Origin: Halorubrum distributum JCM 10118
GTDB taxonomy: Archaea; Halobacteriota; Halobacteria; Halobacteriales; Haloferacaceae
Assembly (NCBI RefSeq): GCF_000337335.1
Contig: NZ_AOJN01000048.1
Location: 105,203-162,512 of the forward strand
DNA length: 57,310 nt
Reading direction: 5' to 3'
Below are positions 42,154-49,902 of the stretch, piece after piece; positions within the stretch are counted from its first letter, which is position 1, and every line of letters begins with the position of its first letter. The position numbers and the translations under genes were made by a program. The notes under the pieces are model-generated. The model did no database searches. It saw only the letters and a program-made list of their open reading frames with translations, and had not been told where the DNA came from.

Positions 42154-42834
42154 TCAGCGGAACCCCCCGCCGTCGGTCGCCGCGTCTCCCCCGCGACCCC
42201 GGAACCGGACCGCGAGCGTCGCGGCCGCGGCGGCGACGACGACCAGCTGCCAGCCGTTCTCCACGAAGTCGAACCGCCGGTCTACGCCCGGGTCGATCCC
42301 GGGACGCCCGTCGGGGTTGATCCACGAGGAGACCGGCTCCGCGGTCGCGGCGTCGACGCTCTCGAGCGGCAACAGGCCGGGACCGTCGGCGCCGAGCGCG
42401 ACGAACGTCTGGACGATCCCCTCCTGCGTCGAGTAGGCGAGTCGGCCCCGGACGGCGTAGCGCGCCTCCTCGAACGGGTACAGCAGGACCGCGCCCTCTC
42501 CGGCGAACAGCGCCGAACCGATCCCCGCGACGACGAGCGACGCGAGCGCGACCCACGCGACCCGAACGGCGCGCCGGCCGCCGCGCGCTCGGAGCGCCGA
42601 CTCCGCGCGGTGCGTCGTGTCCCAGTACAGCAGCCCGCCGGCGAAAAGCGGCGCCCAGACGGCGTGGAAGAGCGTGTTCGTCGCCCCCGGCACGACGAGG
42701 CTCGCGGCCGCGTCGAGGCCCGGGAGGAGCGCGGCCGCGACGACGACCGCGACCGACCGTCGGTCGAACGCGTCTCCGAGCAGCGCGGCCGCGAGCAGCG
42801 CGCCCACGGCCGCGCTCACGAGCGGCGGTGCCAT
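42154..42834 (-). CDS. Degenerate paralogue of the DUF457 membrane protein
   Basis: The 226-residue protein aligns along its length with the gene that follows it: similar helices, FDRRSVAVVVAAALLPGLDAA against YDRRALAVLLVVLVLPEADSF, YSTQEGIVQTFVALGADG against YSTADGFVQTFVDVRVDP, and similar C-termini. The metal ligands are lost: His7 is Ala-like context, GAHRTVGHN is GATNTLFHA, and HVAVDWTH is replaced by LFAGEGAVLL. It is probably not an active hydrolase. A TATA-like GCTTATTCG about 25 bases upstream suggests it heads the operon. Confidence 0.75.
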   Translation of the reverse strand: MAPPLVSAAVGALLAAALLGDAFDRRSVAVVVAAALLPGLDAAASLVVPGATNTLFHAVWAPLFAGGLLYWDTTHRAESALRARGGRRAVRVAWVALASLVVAGIGSALFAGEGAVLLYPFEEARYAVRGRLAYSTQEGIVQTFVALGADGPGLLPLESVDAATAEPVSSWINPDGRPGIDPGVDRRFDFVENGWQLVVVAAAAATLAVRFRGRGGDAATDGGGFR

Positions 42835-42923
42835 ACCATCGCTGACGCTCGGAGGCGAATAAGCGCACCGGGCGGGCCGGTGTCGATCGGGTGCTCCCGG
42901 ACGGATCGAGGGCAGCCGAGGAG

Positions 42924-43619
42924 TCAGTCTCCGCTCGGCTCGCCGTCGACCGTCACGCGCTCGCTCTCGCCCGCGGGGCCGTCACGCGTCGGTCCGTCGA
43001 GCAGGGCGACCGCCATCCGGCGGGCGGCGTACGCGGCCGCATTCGCGAGGTGACAGGCGACGAGAATTGCGGCGACGCCGAGCGGGACCGCCGCCAGCGC
43101 CTCCGGCAGCGTCTCGATCGCCCACGTCGCGGGCTCGCCGTTGACCTCGCCGAATTGGACCGTGACGGGATACCGGGCCGGCGCGGTCAGCAGGGGAACC
43201 CCCCTCGCGAACAGGATCAGCGGGATGAGGCCGAACAGGGCGATCCAGAACTTCGACAGGAGGAATCCGAGCCCCCGCCACGTCGAGGCGGCGTCCACGT
43301 ACTTCCGCGCGCCGGCGACCGCGCCGTCGGCCTCGGCGAGGTCGTCCGGCGTCGCGAGGTCGGTCCCGAGCAGCGCGTCGGCGAGCCAGCGCTCGAAGGC
43401 CGCGAGCAGCCGAGCGGCGACGAGCGTCGCGAGCAGGACCACGAGCCCGACCAGCACCGGCGAGAGCATGATGCCGAAAACGACCCCGAAGCTGAACACG
43501 CCGGAGTGGACGAAGGCGATCGGCATCGCGACCAGCAGGTACAGCAGGTGGCGATACGTGCGGCCGTCGGCGACGACGCCGACGACCGGGAGGGAGGCGA
43601 GCGGTCGGAGGGAGACCAT
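42924..43619 (-). CDS. Membrane protein with PF13796-like sensor domain
   Basis: The 231-residue protein starts MVSLRPLASLPVVGVVADGRTYRHLLYLLVAMP and has four hydrophobic helices; the segment AARLLAAFERWLADALLG is typical of the putative Sensor domain found in haloarchaeal and actinobacterial membrane proteins, where it is often fused to a kinase. Here it stands alone. It has an acidic C-terminal tail. Function unknown. The TnpB element inserted just upstream of its start region leaves the TATA-like GATTTTTG about 25 bases upstream intact. Confidence 0.75.
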   Translation of the reverse strand: MVSLRPLASLPVVGVVADGRTYRHLLYLLVAMPIAFVHSGVFSFGVVFGIMLSPVLVGLVVLLATLVAARLLAAFERWLADALLGTDLATPDDLAEADGAVAGARKYVDAASTWRGLGFLLSKFWIALFGLIPLILFARGVPLLTAPARYPVTVQFGEVNGEPATWAIETLPEALAAVPLGVAAILVACHLANAAAYAARRMAVALLDGPTRDGPAGESERVTVDGEPSGD

Positions 43620-43690
43620 ACCGTAACAGGTTCTTCGTCCGACAAAAATCGGTCGCTCTCCCGGCGACTCAGCGTAATTCAAGGTGGAGC

Positions 43691-43733
43691 CTCCGACCTC
43701 AGAGAGTGAGCGTAGCGAGCGAGTAGGTCGGAG
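43691..43733 (+). other. Left-end hairpin of the TnpB element
   Basis: Nine base pairs, CTCCGACCT with AGGTCGGAG, enclose 25 bases. Sub-terminal hairpins of this type are the recognition sites of TnpA in IS200/IS605 elements. The sequence TTCAA just before may be the target/TAM. Confidence 0.7.
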
Positions 43734-43834
43734 AGGAAACCGATACAGTACTACACCAACTATGCTCGGTGACTGGCCGACTCCCCACCGAGCCGTTACT
43801 AATATAAAACTATAGACCTACATCTGAAGTACAG

Positions 43835-45121
43835 ATGGAGGTACGTCGCACCGTTCCCGTCAAACTCGACGTGGCCGACAGCGACGCTGACCTCCTCCAC
43901 GAAACCATCTCCGAGTTCCTGTGGGCTGCCAACTACGTCGTCGACCACGCGTGGGAAGGCGAATACAAGACCACGAGCAAAGCTGAACTCCAACGCGAAA
44001 CCTACGACGACGTGCGGGCCGAGACGCGACTCCAAGCGAACCTCGTCCAAAACGCTCGCAACAAGGCCGCCGACGCCGTCCAGAGCGTCGTCGCTCGGTG
44101 GAAGCAAGGTGACTACGCGGGGAAGCCGAACTTCTCCGCACCGACGCTCGTCTACGACAAGCGATGTGCGACGTTCAACGACGACCACGCGACGCTCTCG
44201 ACCGTTGAAGGGCGCATCACCGCGGAGTACGTCCTCCCCGATGAGAGCCGCGAGACGCCCCACTCGGAGTATCTGTTCAACGACGACTACGAAGTGACAG
44301 GCGGGGAACTCCACTACCGCGACGGCGAGTTCTACCTTCACGTCCGCACAAAGGCGGACGTGGAGTTCGAGACTGCCGACGACGGCAACGACGGGCACAG
44401 CACAGTCCTCGGCGTTGACCTCGGCATCGAAAACGTCGCCGTCACCTCCACAGGGACATTCTGGAACGGGTCGGAGTTGAATCACTGGCACCGCGAGTTC
44501 GAGAAGCGGCGCGGATCACTCCATCAGTGTGGCACGCGGGCCGCCCACGAAACCATCCAATCGGTCGGACGTACTGAGACAGGCCGCTACGACCACTTCT
44601 TACACACCGTCTCGAAAGAACTCGTCGCGGAAGCCGTCGAGTATGGCTGCGACGTGATCGCGTTCGAAAACCTGACAGGGATTCGTGAGCGGATGCCTCG
44701 TGCCAAGAAGTTCCACGAATGGGCGTTCCGCCGTCTGTTCGAGTACCTCAAGTACAAAGCTGAGACCGTCGGTATCTCGGTCGAAGAAGTGAGTCCTGCC
44801 TACACCTCTCAACGGTGTTCAAAGTGTGGATTCACCCATGAGGACAACCGCCCGACATCGGACGGACAGGACGTATTCGAGTGCCTGAAGTGCGGGTACT
44901 CACCTCACGCGGACTACAACGCGGCGAAGAACATCGGTCTGAAGCATCTCCGCGCGGCGCAAACGTCGTCGGGCGGAGGCGCACCCGTAAACGTGCGCTT
45001 GAATCGCGGGACGTTGAACGTGAACGGCGAGTATTCGCCTGCCGCCGACGGCGGCCAGAACGGAAGTCCACGCGAAAGCCCCACCCTCAACGAAGCGAAC
45101 GGCGAAGCCGTGAGCGAGTAG
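43835..45121 (+). CDS. tnpB: TnpB RNA-guided endonuclease (IS1341-type transposase)
   Basis: The 428-residue protein has all three RuvC acidic residues: Asp195 in [11 protein letters not shown], Glu278 in [10 protein letters not shown] and Asp360 in [11 protein letters not shown]. The zinc ribbon has CSKCG (from Cys328) and CLKCGY. The N-terminal WED/REC-like part starts [15 protein letters not shown]. TnpB cuts DNA next to a TAM guided by an omega RNA from the element's right end, promoting element retention. The protein is full length and apparently intact. The last residues are encoded within the right-end hairpin. An AT-rich TATA region (TAATATAAAACT, about 30 bases upstream) serves as promoter. 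Confidence 0.95.
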   Translation: MEVRRTVPVKLDVADSDADLLHETISEFLWAANYVVDHAWEGEYKTTSKAELQRETYDDVRAETRLQANLVQNARNKAADAVQSVVARWKQGDYAGKPNFSAPTLVYDKRCATFNDDHATLSTVEGRITAEYVLPDESRETPHSEYLFNDDYEVTGGELHYRDGEFYLHVRTKADVEFETADDGNDGHSTVLGVDLGIENVAVTSTGTFWNGSELNHWHREFEKRRGSLHQCGTRAAHETIQSVGRTETGRYDHFLHTVSKELVAEAVEYGCDVIAFENLTGIRERMPRAKKFHEWAFRRLFEYLKYKAETVGISVEEVSPAYTSQRCSKCGFTHEDNRPTSDGQDVFECLKCGYSPHADYNAAKNIGLKHLRAAQTSSGGGAPVNVRLNRGTLNVNGEYSPAADGGQNGSPRESPTLNEANGEAVSE

Positions 45122-45131
45122 GGTGGGGTAG
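44960..45131 (+). ncRNA. Predicted omega RNA (sense overlapping RNA) at the 3' end of tnpB
   Basis: In Halobacterium IS1341-type elements, sense overlapping transcripts cover the 3' end of tnpB, and TnpB guides are derived from this region. Here the 3' part of the gene contains several possible hairpins (for example GCCGCCGACGGCGGC and the terminal CCCCACCCT/AGGGTGGGG stem at 45079-45128). The guide would be read from bases downstream of about 45131. The 5' boundary is a guess. Confidence 0.5.
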
Positions 45132-45132
45132 T

Positions 45133-45483
45133 TTACCCGAGGAAGAAGTCGATCGCGTTCCCGGACGACTGGCCCTTGTACAGCTCGGAGTAGCCGCAGT
45201 TCGCACAGGAGACGACGAGGAAACTGCGGTTCTGAACGTCGAACATCTTGGTGAGTCCCGTCCCGCTGGTCGCGATCTCGTCGGTCTCGGCTTCCGTGCC
45301 GCCGCACTTGGGGCACCCCTCGTCGTCGCCGCCGAGCGAGGCGGGACGGTCGTCGGCCGCCGCGGCGTCGCGGCCGCTCGGGGCGTCGCGACCGCCCGGG
45401 GCGTCACGACCGTCGGACCCGTTCTCGCTCTCGTCGTCGTCGCCGAACACGGAGTACTTCGAGTCGTCGGTTTCGGAGGGCAT
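45133..45483 (-). CDS. Zn-ribbon nucleic-acid-binding protein (COG3478/DUF2082-like)
   Basis: The 116-residue protein has a disordered acidic N-terminus with repeats of GRDAP(G/S), then a four-Cys zinc ribbon: GCPKCGG and SCANCGYSELYKG, ending GNAIDFFLG, the canonical C-terminus of this family. It may bind nucleic acid. Its stop codon abuts the right end of the TnpB element, and the last bases of the stop could belong to the target. A TATA box (GTTTATCGA) about 28 bases upstream supports the start at 45483. Confidence 0.82.
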   Translation of the reverse strand: MPSETDDSKYSVFGDDDESENGSDGRDAPGGRDAPSGRDAAAADDRPASLGGDDEGCPKCGGTEAETDEIATSGTGLTKMFDVQNRSFLVVSCANCGYSELYKGQSSGNAIDFFLG

Positions 45484-45526
45484 CGCCCCGCGATTCACCC
45501 GCGATCGATAAACTTCTTGTGTCGCC

Positions 45527-47050
45527 TCACTCGTCCGTCTCGTCGACGAGTTCGTCCGCGAGTCCGGTGTAACCGGCGGGCGTCAGCGCCTTCAGTTCCT
45601 CGCGAACGCCGTCGTCGACGTCGAGCTCGTCGAACAGCTCGCGGAAGTCGTCGAGCGTCACCGACCGCCCGCGAGAGAGTTCCTTCACGCGCTCGTACGC
45701 CTCGGTGTCGCCCTCGCGCCGCAGGACCGTCTGGACCGCCTCGCCGATCACCTCGGGCGTCGCGTCCAGCTCCTCGCGCATGACCGTCTCGTTCGGGACG
45801 ACCTTCCCGAGCCCGTCCGCGGCCTTCGAGTAGCCGATGAGGCAGTGCGCCAGGGCGGCGCCGACGTTGCGCTTGACAGTGGAGTCGGAGAGGTCGCGCT
45901 GGAGCCGGGAGGTCGTCACGTAGTCGGCGAGGAAGGTGAGGTCGGAGTTCGCCTTCGAGAGGTTCCCCTCGCTGTTCTCGAAGTCGATCGGGTTCACCTT
46001 GTGTGGCATCGTCGACGACCCCGTCTCGCCCTCGACGGCCTCCTGGCCGAGGTAGCGGTCGGAGACGTACAGCCACGCGTCCAGGTCCAGATCGAGGAGG
46101 ACGTTGTTGACGCCCCGGAGCGCGTCGAACAGCGCCGCGAGGTCGTCGCAGGGGTTCACCTGCGTCGCGAGCGCGGTGTGTTCCAACTCCAGGCCGCGCA
46201 CGAACGACTCGGAGAAGCCCCGCCAGTCGACGTCGGGGTAGGCGGCGCGGTGCGCCGCGAAGGTGCCCGAGGCGCCGGCGAGCTTCCCGGAGAGGTCCTC
46301 GTTCGCGACGACGACCCGCCCGAGCGCGCGGCCGAGCCGCGCGGCGTACACCGCCATCTCCTTGCCGAAGGTGGTCGGCGTCGCGGGCTGGCCGTGCGTG
46401 CGCGCCAGCATCGGCGTGTCGCGGTGGTCCTGTGCCAGCTCGACCAGCGCGTCGCGCACCTCGCGGACCGCGGGGACGATCACATCGCTCACCGCGGGCT
46501 TGATGAGCAGTCGCTGCGCGAGGTTGTTCACGTCCTCGCTCGTGAGCCCGAAGTGGATCCACGGGTACAGCGACTCGGCGTCGTCGAGCGGCGCGTCGGA
46601 CGCCTCGCCCGCATCGCTTTCGCCCGCTCCGCTTTCACCGTCCTCGGCGACCTCGGCCAGCCGGACGCGGAGGAAGTACTCGACCGCCTTCACGTCGTGG
46701 TTGGTCGCGTCGTACCCCGCGGCGCCCTCGGTCTCCAGCGCCTTGATCAGCCGCGCGTCCTCGGCGTCGAACTCCTCGTATATCCGCCGGAGCGCCGCCT
46801 CGGTCGCCTCGTCGAAGCCGATCGGGATCGCGTCGAGCCCGCCCAGCGCGAGCAGGTACTCGACCTCGACGCGGGTCCGCGCGCGCATCAGCGCGGCCTC
46901 GCTGGCGTACGGGGACAGCGGCGCCGTCCGGCCGGCGTAGCGGCCGTCGAGCGGCGAGACGGCCGCGAGCGGGTCCGAGCGGGACAGGCCGGCGATGGCG
47001 TCCGCCGTCGGTCCGGAGCCGTCCGCGGTCGGTTCGGGGTCGTCGGTCAT
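45527..47050 (-). CDS. purB: Adenylosuccinate lyase
   Basis: The 507-residue fumarase/aspartase-superfamily enzyme acts twice in purine synthesis, on SAICAR and adenylosuccinate, releasing fumarate. The catalytic signature GSSTMPHKVNPIDFENSEG is present, as are the N-terminal SPLDGRYAGRT and the TSEDVNN block. An acidic insertion (about 128-150, GESGAGESDAGEASDAP) is unusual but between domains. Start ATG 47050 follows a divergent intergenic region shared with purN-purH. Confidence 0.95.
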   Translation of the reverse strand: MTDDPEPTADGSGPTADAIAGLSRSDPLAAVSPLDGRYAGRTAPLSPYASEAALMRARTRVEVEYLLALGGLDAIPIGFDEATEAALRRIYEEFDAEDARLIKALETEGAAGYDATNHDVKAVEYFLRVRLAEVAEDGESGAGESDAGEASDAPLDDAESLYPWIHFGLTSEDVNNLAQRLLIKPAVSDVIVPAVREVRDALVELAQDHRDTPMLARTHGQPATPTTFGKEMAVYAARLGRALGRVVVANEDLSGKLAGASGTFAAHRAAYPDVDWRGFSESFVRGLELEHTALATQVNPCDDLAALFDALRGVNNVLLDLDLDAWLYVSDRYLGQEAVEGETGSSTMPHKVNPIDFENSEGNLSKANSDLTFLADYVTTSRLQRDLSDSTVKRNVGAALAHCLIGYSKAADGLGKVVPNETVMREELDATPEVIGEAVQTVLRREGDTEAYERVKELSRGRSVTLDDFRELFDELDVDDGVREELKALTPAGYTGLADELVDETDE

Positions 47051-47188
47051 GTCCGCGACTGCCCCCGGCGCCAGCAAAAGCGTGTCGATGGGGCGTCGCA
47101 CGGACGTGGATCCGTAGCGGCCTCGAAGCGCGTCGAGTGCCGGTTCCGATCCGCAAACGTGTACACTACCGCGGCGCGGACCGCAATC

Positions 47189-47196
47189 GATATACC
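47189..47196 (+). promoter_or_regulatory. TATA promoter of the purN-purH gene
   Basis: GATATACC lies about 26 bases before the ATG at 47218, in the 167-base divergent region shared with purB. Confidence 0.6.
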
Positions 47197-47217
47197 CGAT
47201 CGGTCGGAGGTCCACGT

Positions 47218-48822
47218 ATGAAGATCGCGGGACTCGCGAGCAACCGAGGACGGAACCTCAGACACATCGCCGACGCCGCGCCCGGCGGGGCGGAGCTGTC
47301 GGTCGTCCTGACGAACCGCGAGCAGGCGCCGGTGCTGGGGGCCGCGACGGAGCGCCGGATCCCGACCGAGGTCGTCGAGCGCGACGAGGGCGAGTCGCGC
47401 GAGTCGCACGAGCGCCGCATCGTCGAGCGCCTCTCGGACTACGACGTCGACCTCGTCTGCCTGGACGGCTACATGCGCGTGCTCACCGACGCGTTCCTCG
47501 ACGCCGTCCCGACGACGCTGAACGTCCACCCCTCGCTGCTCCCGTCGTTCCCGGGCACCGACGCCCACGAGCAGGTCCTGGAGGCGGGCGTCCGGACCAC
47601 CGGCTGTACGGTTCACGTCGTCACCGAGGAGGTCGACGCCGGCCCGGTCGTCACCCAGGAGCCGATCCCGGTGTACGAGGACGACGACGCCGACTCGCTG
47701 AAGGCGCGCGTCCTCCGCGAGGCCGAGTTCACGGCGTACCCGCGGGCGGTCCGCTGGTTCGCCGAGGACCGCGTGACCGTCGAGCGCGACGCCGACGGGA
47801 GTCCGGAGCGCGTCGCGGTCGAGGGCGACGTGGGCGGCGACTTCCCGGAGCGGCGGTTCGTCTCCGAGGAGCGCACAGACACGCTGCGGTACGGCGAGAA
47901 CCCGCACCAGGACGCCGCCTTATACGTCGACGACGGCTGCGAGGAGGCGAGCGTCGTCGACGCCGCCCAACTGAACCCCGGCGCGAAGGGGATGGGGTAC
48001 AACAACTACAACGACGCCGACGCCGCCCTCGACCTGGTCAAGGAGTTCGACGAGCCCGCGGCCGCGGTGATCAAGCACACGAACCCCGCGGGCTGCGCCG
48101 TCGGCTCGGACCTCGCGGACGCGTACGACCGCGCGCTGCGCACGGACGCGAAGTCCGCCTTCGGCGGTATCGTCGCCCTGAACCGCGAGTGCGACGCCGA
48201 CACCGCCACCGCGGTCGCCGACTCGTTCAAGGAGGTCGTCGTCGCGCCCGGCTACACCGACAGCGCGCTCGACGTGCTCACGGAGAAGAAGAACCTCCGC
48301 GTGCTCGACGTGGGCCCGCTCGGCGAGGGCGAGGACCGGTTCTCCGAGCGGTTCACCGAGAAGCCGATTGTGGGCGGCCGCCTCGTCCAGGAGCGCGACC
48401 GACAGTCGCCGACCGCCGACGACCTGGAGGTCGTCACCGAGCGCGAGCCCACCGACGAGCAGGTCGAGACGATGCTGTTCGCCTGGAAGACGCTGAAACA
48501 CGTGAAGTCGAACGGCATCCTCTTCGCGACCGGCACCGAGACGGTCGGCGTCGGGATGGGGCAGGTGTCCCGCGTCGACGCCGTGACGCTGGCGGCGATG
48601 AAGGCGGAGAAAGACGCCGAGGGGAAGTCCGCCGAGGGCGCCGTGATGGCCTCGGACGCGTTCTTCCCGTTCCCGGACGCGGTCGAGGAGGCGGCCGACG
48701 CCGGCATCGAGGCGGTAATTCAGCCCGGCGGCTCCGTCAACGACGAGGACGTGATCGCCGCGGCCGACGAGCGCGACATGGCGATGGCGTTCACCGGGTC
48801 GCGGTGCTTCCGACACGATTAG
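47218..48822 (+). CDS. purH: Fused GAR formyltransferase (PurN) and AICAR formyltransferase domain (PurH)
   Basis: The 534-residue protein joins two folate-dependent steps of purine synthesis. Residues 1 to about 190 are PurN-like: LASNRGRNLRHI, then LNVHPSLLPSFPGTDAHEQVLEAG and TEEVDAGPVVTQ, with the Asn/His/Asp catalytic residues. Residues about 205-534 are the AICAR transformylase half of PurH: LRYGENPHQDAALY, GKGMGYNNYND-like, KHTNPAGCAVG, AFGGIVALN, and SDAFFPFPDAVEEAADAG. The N-terminal IMP cyclohydrolase (MGS-like) domain of bacterial PurH is absent, so IMP ring closure must use a separate enzyme such as PurO. Confidence 0.92.
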   Translation: MKIAGLASNRGRNLRHIADAAPGGAELSVVLTNREQAPVLGAATERRIPTEVVERDEGESRESHERRIVERLSDYDVDLVCLDGYMRVLTDAFLDAVPTTLNVHPSLLPSFPGTDAHEQVLEAGVRTTGCTVHVVTEEVDAGPVVTQEPIPVYEDDDADSLKARVLREAEFTAYPRAVRWFAEDRVTVERDADGSPERVAVEGDVGGDFPERRFVSEERTDTLRYGENPHQDAALYVDDGCEEASVVDAAQLNPGAKGMGYNNYNDADAALDLVKEFDEPAAAVIKHTNPAGCAVGSDLADAYDRALRTDAKSAFGGIVALNRECDADTATAVADSFKEVVVAPGYTDSALDVLTEKKNLRVLDVGPLGEGEDRFSERFTEKPIVGGRLVQERDRQSPTADDLEVVTEREPTDEQVETMLFAWKTLKHVKSNGILFATGTETVGVGMGQVSRVDAVTLAAMKAEKDAEGKSAEGAVMASDAFFPFPDAVEEAADAGIEAVIQPGGSVNDEDVIAAADERDMAMAFTGSRCFRHD

Positions 48823-48825
48823 GCG

Positions 48826-49710
48826 TCACCCATCCCAGTCGCTCGGGACGTACTGCTCGAACTCGGGGTCGGCCGAGCGGGCGAGCGGCCGGAACGCCCG
48901 CTCCCCGTCGACCCGGAACCCCTCGATCCGCGACTGTCCGGGACCGGTGAGGTAGCCGACGTAGGACATGGCGAGCGCGTACGCCGCGTCGTGTCGGGCG
49001 GGGTTGACCGGGATGACGGCGTACTCGTTCCGGAGGAGCGGCGGCGGGTGGTCGATTCCGAAGTCGACGTGCCGGCTGAGGGCGCCGTCGCCGCCCACGG
49101 CGAGGAAGGTGCCGCGGTCGACGAGGGTGTAGGCGCCCGACCGTTGAGCGGTCGTCAGCGTGTCGCCCATTCCCTGACCGGTTTCGAGGTACCACTCGCC
49201 GCCGGGATCGACGCCAGCCTCGTCCCAGATCCGGCGCTCGCGGATGTGGGTTCCCGACCGATCGCCCCGCGACAGGAACGTCGCCTCCGCGTCGGCGATC
49301 GATTCGAACGCCGACACGGGACCCGCTCCGGCGACGCCCGCGGGGTCGTCGGGCGGCCCGACGACCAGGAAGTCGTTGACCATCACCCGGCGTCGATTGA
49401 TCCCGTGCCCCTCGGCGATGAACTCGTCCTCCAGCGGGCGGGCGTGGACGAGCACGACGTCGCAGTCGCCGTCCCGGGCGGTGCGGAGCGAGGCGCCCGT
49501 CCCGCGCACGACCGACTCCACCTCCGCGCCGAACCGGTCGGCGTACCCCCGGTTCAGGACGGGGAGCAGCCCGCTGTCGTACGCCGTCGTGGCGGTGGCG
49601 AGCGTCAGCGACCCGAGGTCGGACGGGCGCTCCTCGGTCCGATTCGTACAGCCGGCCAGCGAGGCGGCACCGCCGAGGCCGAGCGCCCGCACGTACTGTC
49701 GACGGCGCAT
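48826..49710 (-). CDS. Tungstate/molybdate-type ABC substrate-binding lipoprotein (TupA-like)
   Basis: The 294-residue protein has a twin-basic signal MRRRQYVRALGLGGAASLAGC (lipobox SLAGC, Cys21). The mature part matches TupA-like binding proteins: LTLATATTAYDSGLLPVL near the N-terminus, FLSRGDRSGTHIRERRIW, and GGEWYLETGQGMGDTL. It would deliver tungstate or a similar oxyanion to an ABC permease. No permease or ATPase gene is adjacent, so it acts as an orphan or with transporters elsewhere. A TTAATTCATA stretch about 35 bases upstream may be its promoter. Confidence 0.85.
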   Translation of the reverse strand: MRRRQYVRALGLGGAASLAGCTNRTEERPSDLGSLTLATATTAYDSGLLPVLNRGYADRFGAEVESVVRGTGASLRTARDGDCDVVLVHARPLEDEFIAEGHGINRRRVMVNDFLVVGPPDDPAGVAGAGPVSAFESIADAEATFLSRGDRSGTHIRERRIWDEAGVDPGGEWYLETGQGMGDTLTTAQRSGAYTLVDRGTFLAVGGDGALSRHVDFGIDHPPPLLRNEYAVIPVNPARHDAAYALAMSYVGYLTGPGQSRIEGFRVDGERAFRPLARSADPEFEQYVPSDWDG

Positions 49711-49902
49711 GCGATGTAGCCGAAATTGGGCACACTTTCCTATGAATTAACCGGTAGCTGTTTCGGCGCTGGAACGCCGCTCGTCGTGGGGCGGCGCCGC
49801 GTCCGACTCGCGTATCGGCCGCCTGAAACGATAACCCCACGCGGACCGCCGGATCGACGGCGCTTTTTTCTCGCGCCGTCGTTGCTCCGACGAGAGACGA
49901 CC

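Larger units (their letters stand above)
43685..45131 (+). mobile_element. IS1341-type (IS200/IS605 family) TnpB element without TnpA
   Basis: The left end has a hairpin CTCCGACCT (43691-43699) with AGGTCGGAG (43725-43733) around a short loop. The right end has CCCCACCCT (45079-45087) with AGGGTGGGG (45120-45128), overlapping the end of tnpB. There are no terminal inverted repeats or target duplications between ends, as expected for this family. The exact boundaries are uncertain by several bases; TTCAA precedes the left hairpin and GTTTAC follows the right one. Confidence 0.75.
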
